A stretch of DNA of 64,000 nt from Akkermansiaceae bacterium (GTDB lineage: Bacteria; Verrucomicrobiota; Verrucomicrobiia; Verrucomicrobiales; Akkermansiaceae). Below are positions 55,056 through 61,375 of this stretch, piece after piece. The translations under genes and the position numbers were made by a program. Below the pieces are notes generated by a model. That model saw only the letters and a list, made by a program, of their open reading frames with translations. It searched no databases and was not told the DNA's origin. Within the stretch, counting starts at the first letter, position 1, and every line of letters begins with the position of its first letter. The DNA is taken from the NCBI GenBank assembly GCA_024233135.1, contig JACKPZ010000008.1, positions 62,001 through 126,000 of the forward strand. Reading direction: 5' to 3'.

Positions 55056-56231
55056 ATGCTCGTTCTCGTCGCCAACCTCGGATCGACCTCGTTCAAGTAC
55101 CGCCTGTTCCGCATGGACGGGCAGGGCGGCGAGGTCGTGGCCAAGGGCGGCTACGAACGGGTGGAGGACTACGCGGCGGTCATCGACGACGCACTCGCAA
55201 CGCTCCAGAGCGACGGGGTGATCTCGTCACCGGATGAGATCGAAGCGGTCGGTTTCAAGACCGTGCTCGGCAAGGACCTCAGCGGTTGTGTCAACGCCGA
55301 CCAGTCGGTGATCGACTCGCTCGACGGTTTCGCCGCGGTCGCGCCCGCGCACAACCCGCCCTACGCCAACGGCATCCGTCAGTTCGCGAAATCGCTGCCG
55401 AAGGCGAGGCTGGTCGCGTTGTTCGAGACCGCGTTCTATCAGTGGACGTCGCCCGCCTCCGCCAACTACGCCATTCCTCGTAGTTGGCGCGAGATCGGCA
55501 TCCGCCGCTACGGATTCCACGGCGCGAGCCACAAGTTCGTCGCCGAACGGTCCGCGGAACTCTGCGGGCGAGAGGACGTCGCCGCCGTCGCCCGCCGTCT
55601 CTATCAGAATGGTCCGGGGGAGGTCGAAGGCGCCCCGTTCCGCGTCGTTTCCTGCCACCTCGGCGGCTCCAGTTCCGTCACCGGCATCCGCAACGGTGTC
55701 GCCATCGGCACCAGCATGGGGTTCTCGCCCCAGAGCGGCCTGCCGCAGAACAACCGCGTTGGCGACCTCGACTCCGGCGCGATCCCCTATGCGATGCGCA
55801 CGCTCGGCATCTCGCTCGACGAAGCGGAACGCCAGCTCACCAAGGAGTCCGGCCTGCTCGGTCTTTCCGGTGTTTCGAACGACATCCGCGACGTGCGCGA
55901 GGCCGCCGATTCCGGCAATGCCGACGCCCGCCTCGCGCTCGACGCGCTCGTCCATTCGATCCGCCACTGGATCGGTGCCTTCCTCATCGAACTCGGCGGC
56001 ATCGACGCCCTCGTCTTCACCGCCGGCATCGGCGAGAACAGCACGGACATCCGCGCCGCCGTTTGCGAGGGACTCGAAGGTTTCGGCCTGAAACTCGACA
56101 CCGCCAAGAACGCCTCGACCCGCGCCGTCGAGGCCGACCTTTCCACCGCGGACTCCGCCGCCCGCATCCTCGTCATCCCCGCCAACGAGGAACTCGTCCT
56201 CGCCCGCGAGGTCTATCGCAAGCTTTCCTGA
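55056..56231 (+). CDS. Acetate-kinase-family acyl kinase of the microcompartment
   Basis: A 391-residue kinase converting acyl-phosphate plus ADP to acid plus ATP, likely lactyl- or propionyl-phosphate here. Present are VANLGSTSFKYRLF (phosphate loop), APAHNPPYANGI (His), YGFHGASHKFV (His), CHLGGSSSVTGIRNGVAIGTSMGF, and NNRVGDLDSG with the catalytic Arg. Two active-site positions deviate from AckA: the acetate-binding Arg in GHRVVHGG reads FKTVLGK (Lys68), and the catalytic Asp in FDTAFHQ is Glu124 in FETAFYQ. The changes suggest a different or larger substrate. It lies within the operon between shell genes. Confidence 0.88.
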   Translation: MLVLVANLGSTSFKYRLFRMDGQGGEVVAKGGYERVEDYAAVIDDALATLQSDGVISSPDEIEAVGFKTVLGKDLSGCVNADQSVIDSLDGFAAVAPAHNPPYANGIRQFAKSLPKARLVALFETAFYQWTSPASANYAIPRSWREIGIRRYGFHGASHKFVAERSAELCGREDVAAVARRLYQNGPGEVEGAPFRVVSCHLGGSSSVTGIRNGVAIGTSMGFSPQSGLPQNNRVGDLDSGAIPYAMRTLGISLDEAERQLTKESGLLGLSGVSNDIRDVREAADSGNADARLALDALVHSIRHWIGAFLIELGGIDALVFTAGIGENSTDIRAAVCEGLEGFGLKLDTAKNASTRAVEADLSTADSAARILVIPANEELVLAREVYRKLS

Positions 56232-56264
56232 ACACTGAACACTTCAAACTAACAAACGAAAACC
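56228..56264 (+). repeat. A-rich linker before BMC-H3
   Basis: CTGAACACTGAACACTTCAA, then ACTAACAAACGAAAACC. It overlaps the kinase stop and ends at the BMC-H3 start. Its words are shared with the linkers at 54643 and 58815. Confidence 0.7.
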
Positions 56265-56567
56265 ATGGCCAAACAAGCAGTTGGACTCCTCGAAACCCGC
56301 GGCCTCGCCTGCCTCGTCGCCGGCGTTGATGCGATGCTCAAATCCGCCAACGTCGAGCTCGCCGGCCCGATGAAGCAAATCGGCAACGCGATGTGCAACG
56401 CCGTCGTCACCGGTGATGTCGCCGCCGTCAAGGCCGCCATCGACGCCGGCGCCTCGGCCGCCTCCGATGCCGGTGGCGAAGTCATCAGCGCCCACGTCAT
56501 CGCCCGCCCCGACGAGGCGATCGAAGGCGTGCTGCCCAAGGACGCCGCCCGCGCCCCCCGCAAGTGA
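56265..56567 (+). CDS. BMC-H shell protein 3 (pore GNA)
   Basis: A 100-residue shell protein: AVGLLETRGLACLVAGVDAM, pore loop MKQIGNAMCNAVVTGDVAAVKAAIDAGASAAS, then VISAHVIARPDEAIEGVL. The pore is Gly40-Asn41-Ala42, with Cys44 right behind it. A short tail (PKDAARAPRK) extends past the last helix. The different pore chemistry from paralogues 1 and 2 suggests a separate permeability role. Confidence 0.95.
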   Translation: MAKQAVGLLETRGLACLVAGVDAMLKSANVELAGPMKQIGNAMCNAVVTGDVAAVKAAIDAGASAASDAGGEVISAHVIARPDEAIEGVLPKDAARAPRK

Positions 56568-56573
56568 GCCTTT

Positions 56574-56605
56574 GATGGAGCGCGGGATCGGAGCATCGCT
56601 CCATC
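56574..56605. other. Stem-loop between BMC-H3 and BMC-P1
   Basis: GATGGAGCG (56574-56582) pairs with CGCTCCATC (56597-56605). An alternative inner fold is GCGGGAT-GGAGC-ATC-GCTCC-ATCCCCGC. It follows the BMC-H3 stop by 6 bases and could act as an attenuator or mRNA processing site. Confidence 0.5.
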
Positions 56606-56651
56606 CCCGCCCCACTGCTCACTTCACACTGATCACCCGGCACTTCGAATC

Positions 56652-56960
56652 ATGTTCCTCGCGGAAGTCATCGGACAGGTCGTTTCGACCAAGAAGGACG
56701 AGGCGATGGTCGGCAGGAAACTCCTGCTGCTCCGTCCCAAGCTCGTCGACGACAAGGATCCGTCCAAGTTCAAGGACGGTTCCAACACGATCGTCGCCAT
56801 CGACACCGTTGGCGCCGGCGAGGGCGAGTTGGTGATGTTCTGCCAGGGCAGCTCCGCCCGCAACGCGCAGGGCCTCAAGTCCGTCCCCGTCGATGCCGCG
56901 ATCGTCGCCATCATCGACCGCGTCGAAGTCCAAGGAAAAAACCTCTACAAAGGCGGCTGA
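56652..56960 (+). CDS. BMC-P (EutN/CcmL-type) pentamer vertex protein 1
   Basis: A 102-residue OB-fold protein that forms pentameric vertices of the shell. Family landmarks are FLAEVIGQVVSTKKDEAMVGRKLLLLRP, VAIDTVGAGEGELVMFCQGSSARNA, and the C-terminal VPVDAAIVAIIDRVEV. The VGAGEGE turn is the signature of the family. It follows a hairpin (56574-56605) and precedes the aldehyde dehydrogenase by 14 bases. Vertices need far fewer copies than hexamers. Confidence 0.95.
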   Translation: MFLAEVIGQVVSTKKDEAMVGRKLLLLRPKLVDDKDPSKFKDGSNTIVAIDTVGAGEGELVMFCQGSSARNAQGLKSVPVDAAIVAIIDRVEVQGKNLYKGG

Positions 56961-56974
56961 GCCTTTTCTGCTAG

Positions 56975-58453
56975 ATGCAAACCCTCGATCCCGAAATCCT
57001 CCGTTCCGTCGTCGAATCCGTCGTGTCGCGTCTTGCCGTCCAGGGCGCGCCGGCATCCGCTCCCGCCGCCAAGCCGGCCTGCGGCTGCAATGGTTCCAAA
57101 CCCGCCGCCTCGTCTTCCGGAGAGCGCGGGGTTTTCAGCTGCGTGACCCGTGCCGCCGAGGCCGCCAACGACGCCCACCTGCAGCTCAGGAAACTCGGCG
57201 TCGCCGGCCGCGCGAAGGTGATCGAGATCGTCAAGGGGCTTGCCGTCGCGAATGCCGAGCCGTGGGGCCGCTTCGAGATGGACGAAACCAAGATCGGCCG
57301 TGTCGACCACAAGATCGCCAAGCTCCAGATCACCAAGAACGTGCCCGGTGTCGAGTGGCTGCGCCCCGACGCGATGAGCGGCGACGGCGGCATCACGCTG
57401 GAGGAATACGCGCCTTTCGGTGTGATCGGCGCGATCCTGCCGGTCACCCACTCGGTGCCCACGCTCACCGGCAACGTGATCAACATGGTCGCCGCCGGCA
57501 ACGCGATCGTCTTCAACCCGCACCCGGGCGGCGCCCGCAGCGCGGCGATGGCGGTGCGCGCCTACAACGAGGCGATCGTGCGCGAACTCGGCATCGACAA
57601 TCTCATCACCACCATCGAGCAGCCGTCGCTCGATTCGTTCGACGCCATCTGCAAGAGCCCGCTCATCCCGCTGCTCGCCATCACCGGCGGACCGGCGGTG
57701 GTAGGTGCCGCGATGAAGTCCGGCAAGCGCGCGATCTGCGCCGGTCCCGGAAACCCGGTCGTCGTCGTCGATGAATCCGCCGACCTCGCCAAGGCCGCCC
57801 GTTCGATCATCGAGGGCGGCGCGTTCGACAACAACCTGCTCTGCATCGGCGAGAAGGCCGTGTTTGTGGTCGGCTCGGTGATGACCAAATTCTGCGCCGA
57901 GCTGGAGAAGGCCGGCGCCGCCCGCCTCAACGCCCAGCAGCTTGAGAAACTCACCGCCGTGGCGTTCGATGTGAAACCCGGCGAAGGTGGTGGCTGCGCC
58001 CACGCCAGCGTGAACCGCGCCTACGTCGGTGCCGATCCGGCGAAACTCGCCGAAGTCGCCGGTGCCTCGATCCCCGCCGGCACCCAACTCCTCTTCGCCG
58101 AGACCGATGCCGACCATCTCTTCGTCCAGGAGGAACAGATGATGCCGATGATGCCGATCGTCGCCTGCCCGGATTTCGAAACCGCGGTGCGCGAGGCCAA
58201 GCGGGCCGAGCACAACTACCGCCACTCCGCCATCATCCACACGCTCGACGTGAACCACATGACCTACATGGCCAAGGAGATGGACACCACCATCTTCGTG
58301 AAGAACGGCGCGTCCGTCGCCGGCCTCGGCCTCGGTGGCGAAGGATATCTTTCTTACTCGATCGCCACCACCACCGGTGAGGGCATCACCACTCCCAAGA
58401 CCTTCACCCGCATCCGCCGCTGCGTGCTCGTCGAAAACCTCCGCATCATCTGA
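56975..58453 (+). CDS. CoA-acylating aldehyde dehydrogenase of the microcompartment (PduP/EutE-like)
   Basis: A 492-residue enzyme oxidising lactaldehyde or propionaldehyde with CoA and NAD+ inside the compartment. Residues 2-21 (LDPEILRSVVESVVSRLAV) form an amphipathic helix followed by a Pro/Ala/Ser linker: an encapsulation peptide. The dehydrogenase has the NAD/CoA landmarks GVIGAILPVTHSVPT, CAGPGNPVVVVDESAD and catalytic Cys290 in FDNNLLCIGEKAVF. The C-terminus includes NGASVAGLGLGGEGYLSYSIATTTGEGITTP. All catalytic residues are present. The gene runs straight into a REP-like palindrome at its stop. Confidence 0.94.
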   Translation: MQTLDPEILRSVVESVVSRLAVQGAPASAPAAKPACGCNGSKPAASSSGERGVFSCVTRAAEAANDAHLQLRKLGVAGRAKVIEIVKGLAVANAEPWGRFEMDETKIGRVDHKIAKLQITKNVPGVEWLRPDAMSGDGGITLEEYAPFGVIGAILPVTHSVPTLTGNVINMVAAGNAIVFNPHPGGARSAAMAVRAYNEAIVRELGIDNLITTIEQPSLDSFDAICKSPLIPLLAITGGPAVVGAAMKSGKRAICAGPGNPVVVVDESADLAKAARSIIEGGAFDNNLLCIGEKAVFVVGSVMTKFCAELEKAGAARLNAQQLEKLTAVAFDVKPGEGGGCAHASVNRAYVGADPAKLAEVAGASIPAGTQLLFAETDADHLFVQEEQMMPMMPIVACPDFETAVREAKRAEHNYRHSAIIHTLDVNHMTYMAKEMDTTIFVKNGASVAGLGLGGEGYLSYSIATTTGEGITTPKTFTRIRRCVLVENLRII

Positions 58454-58481
58454 GGCAGGGACCGTTCTCCGAACGGTCCGT
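58453..58481. repeat. REP-like palindromic element, copy 2
   Basis: AGGCAGGGACCGTTC, TCC, then GAACGGTCCGT. The arms GGACCGTTC (58459-58467) and GAACGGTCC (58471-58479) pair perfectly around TCC. The aldehyde dehydrogenase stop codon overlaps the first base. It has the same layout as 22014-22042 and is inverted relative to 58529-58557. Confidence 0.8.
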
Positions 58482-58528
58482 CAGCCATTGGCCCGCCATG
58501 GAAATCGAAACCGCATTCCCAAACCCAT

Positions 58529-58557
58529 ACGGACGGCTCGGAGAGCCGTCCCTGCCT
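58529..58557. repeat. REP-like palindromic element, copy 3 (inverted)
   Basis: GGACGGCTC (58531-58539) and GAGCCGTCC (58543-58551) pair perfectly around GGA, then CTGCCT. Reverse-complemented it reads AGGCAGGGACGGCTC, TCC, GAGCCGTCCGT, the same family with compensatory base changes. With copy 2 it forms a head-to-head pair 47 bases apart, like a BIME. Confidence 0.8.
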
Positions 58558-58565
58558 TTCGACTC

Positions 58566-58820
58566 ATGATCCCCGCCGTCGTCGTCGGCCACGCCGTCAG
58601 CAGCCACAGCCATCCTTCGCTGAAGGGTTGCAAGATGCTGCTCTGCCAGCCGACCGACCCCGCAGGAAAACCCTCCGGCGCGCCGATGGTCGCGATCGAC
58701 CTGTTCGGCGCCGGCATGCATTCGAAGGTGATGGTTTCCACCGACGGCATCGGCGCCCGCCACATCGTCCACGACGAGAAATCCCCGATCCGCAACTTCG
58801 TCCAAGGCGTCATCGACTGA
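58566..58820 (+). CDS. BMC-P (EutN/CcmL-type) pentamer vertex protein 2
   Basis: An 84-residue OB-fold vertex protein starting MIPAVVVGHAVSSHSHPSLKGCKMLLCQPTD. GAPMVAIDLFGAGMHSKVMVSTDGIGARHIV follows, and the C-terminus has the SPIRNFVQGVID end. The VGAGEG turn reads FGAGMHSKV, more diverged than in P1 and P3. The ATG at 58566 is chosen since the frame upstream runs through the palindromes. Two stem-loops separate it from the aldehyde dehydrogenase. Confidence 0.93.
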   Translation: MIPAVVVGHAVSSHSHPSLKGCKMLLCQPTDPAGKPSGAPMVAIDLFGAGMHSKVMVSTDGIGARHIVHDEKSPIRNFVQGVID

Positions 58821-58849
58821 AAACTTCAAACTGAAAACTAGCAAACTCG
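58815..58849 (+). repeat. A-rich linker before BMC-P3
   Basis: ACTGAAAACTTCAAACTGAA, then AACTAGCAAACTCGG, partly overlapping the end of BMC-P2. It shares words with the linkers at 54643 and 56228. Confidence 0.7.
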
Positions 58850-58850
58850 G

Positions 58851-59153
58851 ATGCGCATCGCCCAGGTCATCGGCAGGGTCACCCTGAACCTGCAAGACCC
58901 CTCCTTCAAGGGAGGCCGCTGGCTGATGTGCAACCCGGTGGCGACGGAGGATTTCAACACCGCCTGCAAACAGCCTCCGCCGCTCTCGAAGGACAATACC
59001 CTTGTCGCCTTCGACAACCTCGGTGCGGGGGAAGGGGACATCGTCGGCATCGTCGAGGGTGCCGAGGCGACCGCTCCCTTCGACTACGACATCCCGATCG
59101 ACGCCATCACCGTCGCCATCTTCGACAGCCTTTACTACGAACCCGTTTCCTAA
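58851..59153 (+). CDS. BMC-P (EutN/CcmL-type) pentamer vertex protein 3
   Basis: A 100-residue OB-fold vertex protein: MRIAQVIGRVTLNLQDPSFKGGRWLMCNPV, then LVAFDNLGAGEGDIVGIVEGAEATAPF and YDIPIDAITVAIFDSLYYEP. The LGAGEGDIV turn is the family hallmark. It lies 30 bases after BMC-P2 and 18 bases before the aldolase. Three distinct vertex proteins in one operon allow for different vertices or for one bound to a cargo or partner. Confidence 0.95.
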   Translation: MRIAQVIGRVTLNLQDPSFKGGRWLMCNPVATEDFNTACKQPPPLSKDNTLVAFDNLGAGEGDIVGIVEGAEATAPFDYDIPIDAITVAIFDSLYYEPVS

Positions 59154-59171
59154 CCGAAAACCTCTGCGCCC

Positions 59172-60248
59172 ATGAAAAAGAAGACCGTCTTCACCGGAGC
59201 CGACATCGAAGCCATGTTCAAGGCCGGCAAGTCCGCCGCCGACATCCCCGCCGGCGCTGTGCTCACGCCATCCGCCAAGGAAGCCCTGCGCGATGCCGGT
59301 GCGGTCCGTCCTTCCGCCGCCGCGCCCGCCGTTTCTTCCGAGCCAATCCTCCCCGACTACGAATACCACTGGACGCCCGGCAAGGACCCGAAGACCCCGG
59401 CGGAAATCGAGGCGTTTTTCCATTCCCCCGCCATCGTCCAGCTCAAGGAGCGCATGGTCGACATCGGCAAGCGCATGTGGGCCCGCGAATACACCGACGG
59501 CAACGGCGGCAACCTGACGATCCGCGTCGGTGACAATCTCGTGCTCTGCACGCCGACCCTCGTTTCCAAAGGCTTCATGACCGTCGAGCAGATGTGCCTC
59601 GTCGACCTCGATGGCAAACAACTCGCCGGCAAATTCAAGCGCACCTCCGAGTGCATGACCCACCTCGCGATCATGAAGCGCCAGCCGAAGGCCAAGGCCT
59701 GCTGCCACGCGCACCCGCCGCACGGCACCGCCTTCGCCGTTGCCGGCGTCCAGCCGCCGACCTGCATGATCCCCGAAGCCGAAGTGTTCCTCGGCCAGAT
59801 CGGCCTCGCGGAATACCAGACGCCCGGCACCCCGGCGAATGCCGAGGTCGTCGGCAACGCGGCCGTCGATCACATGGCCGTCCTCATGGTCAACCACGGT
59901 GTCATCACCTGGGGCAAGGACATCGAGGACTCGTATTGGAAAATGGAGAATGTCGAGGCCTACTGCAAAACCGTGTGGGTCGCCTCGCAGCTCAACGGCG
60001 GCAACCTGCTCACCATCACCGGTGGCCAGGCCAAGGAGCTCATCGCCCTGCGCAAGACGCTCGGCATGGACGACAAACGCGCCAACTGGAAGGAATGCCA
60101 ACTCTGCGACAACGCGGATTTCCACCCCGGCACCGTCTGCCGCGTGCCCGGCGACGCCGGTGCTCCCGCGCCCTCCGCGAAACTCGATCCCGAAGCCGAG
60201 AAACTCGTCCAGCAGCTCACCGACCAAATCCTCGCGTCGATGAAGTGA
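59172..60248 (+). CDS. Class II (FucA-like) aldolase with BMC targeting ends
   Basis: A 358-residue aldolase that would split L-fuculose- or L-rhamnulose-1-phosphate into lactaldehyde and DHAP. Residues 1-45 form the N-terminal extension seen in PV-type BMC aldolases (TVFTGADIEAMFKAGKSAADIP, ending AKEALRDAG). The catalytic domain follows: TDGNGGNLTIRVGDNLVLCTPT, then CCHAHPPHGTAFAVAG (Zn His pair) and VLMVNHGVITWGKD (third His). The C-terminus DPEAEKLVQQLTDQILASMK is an amphipathic helix after a Pro/Ala linker, a typical encapsulation peptide. It is last in the BMC operon. Confidence 0.93.
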   Translation: MKKKTVFTGADIEAMFKAGKSAADIPAGAVLTPSAKEALRDAGAVRPSAAAPAVSSEPILPDYEYHWTPGKDPKTPAEIEAFFHSPAIVQLKERMVDIGKRMWAREYTDGNGGNLTIRVGDNLVLCTPTLVSKGFMTVEQMCLVDLDGKQLAGKFKRTSECMTHLAIMKRQPKAKACCHAHPPHGTAFAVAGVQPPTCMIPEAEVFLGQIGLAEYQTPGTPANAEVVGNAAVDHMAVLMVNHGVITWGKDIEDSYWKMENVEAYCKTVWVASQLNGGNLLTITGGQAKELIALRKTLGMDDKRANWKECQLCDNADFHPGTVCRVPGDAGAPAPSAKLDPEAEKLVQQLTDQILASMK

Positions 60249-60298
60249 GCCGCCCATCGCTGCTTGCCGCGCCGCGGCGGGATTGATGAACTGGCGGC

Positions 60299-61240
60299 GT
60301 GAGTTGGGATTTCAAGAGCGTGGCGGTCGTCGGCTCCGGGGCGATCGGGTTGTATTATGGCGGGCGGTTGGCGGCCGCCGGAGAGGATGTGCGGTTTCTT
60401 CTGCGGTCCGACCACGACGCGTTGATGCGCGACGGCCTGCGGGTGGAAAGCGTGCACGGCAACTTTGAGGTCAGGCCGTTTCCGGGTTTCCGATCGACCG
60501 CCGGGATCGGCCCGGTGGATCTGGTGATCGTTGCGTGGAAAACGACAGCGAACGAGCATCTCGCGGACGTGCTGCCGCCCTTGCTGCATGAGAAGACGCA
60601 GGTGATCACGCTGCAGAACGGCTTGGGAAACTGCGAGCGGATTTCCGCGCTGGTTGGCGCGGATCGTGTTCTGGGTGGCTTGTGTTTCGTATGTTCCAAC
60701 CGCGTCGGTCACGGACTGGTCCGCCACACGGCGGGCGGCAAGGTGGCCATCGGAGAATACCGGCCGGGGATTCCGGGCCGGGCCGAGGAAATCGCGCGTC
60801 GTTTCAAAGCGGCGAACATTCCCGCCGGTGCGGTGGGGAACCTCGCGAAAGCGCAATGGGAGAAACTCGTCTGGAACATCCCGTTCAACGGCCTTTCGGT
60901 GGCGGAGGGCGGCGTGAGCACCGAAGCCTTGCTCGCGCGGCCGGAGATCGAGGAGGAAATCCGCCACTTGATGGGCGAGGTGATCGGCGCGGCGAACGCG
61001 CTCGGCCTGCCGTTGGAAAAAAGCCTCATCGATTTCAACATCGACCGCACCCGGCCGATGGGACCGTACCGGACGTCGAGCATGATCGACTTCGTCGAAG
61101 GGCGGGAGGTCGAGGTGGGGCCGATCTGGCGGGAACCGCTGAGCCGCGCGGCGGACGCCGGGTATCCGATGCCGCACCTCGGGAGCTTGCTCGGGCGGAT
61201 CGAACAACGGCTCGCCGAGCGCCCGGGGACTCCCTCGTGA
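60299..61240 (+). CDS. panE: 2-dehydropantoate 2-reductase (ketopantoate reductase)
   Basis: A 313-residue NADPH-dependent enzyme of pantothenate synthesis reducing ketopantoate to pantoate. It starts at GTG 60299 with the Rossmann motif VAVVGSGAIGLYYGGRLAAAG (residues 7-27). The catalytic Lys is in NLAKAQWEKLVWNIPFNGLSVAEGG, near residue 185, and the substrate-binding EVIGAANALG and the ketopantoate-type TSSMIDFVEGREVEV lie in the C-terminal helical domain. All family landmarks are present. It lies 50 bases after the aldolase but shows no BMC features. Confidence 0.88.
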   Translation: MSWDFKSVAVVGSGAIGLYYGGRLAAAGEDVRFLLRSDHDALMRDGLRVESVHGNFEVRPFPGFRSTAGIGPVDLVIVAWKTTANEHLADVLPPLLHEKTQVITLQNGLGNCERISALVGADRVLGGLCFVCSNRVGHGLVRHTAGGKVAIGEYRPGIPGRAEEIARRFKAANIPAGAVGNLAKAQWEKLVWNIPFNGLSVAEGGVSTEALLARPEIEEEIRHLMGEVIGAANALGLPLEKSLIDFNIDRTRPMGPYRTSSMIDFVEGREVEVGPIWREPLSRAADAGYPMPHLGSLLGRIEQRLAERPGTPS

Positions 61241-61375
61241 GCTTCCGGAGATCCGCGCGAGTGAAACGAAACACGGGCGCGGTGGCGCTTCCCGCCGCGA
61301 AAAACCGCTGGCGGAGCGACCGTTCTTTTGGAACCTTCCCACGTCCGCGGCCGATGTCCCGGGCAAGTCCCGTCC

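Noticed and set aside
58446..60257. Minus-strand ORF of 603 codons across BMC-P2, BMC-P3 and aldolase
   Set aside because: Three plus-strand genes with strong family motifs cover the region; the antisense product has no recognisable domain.
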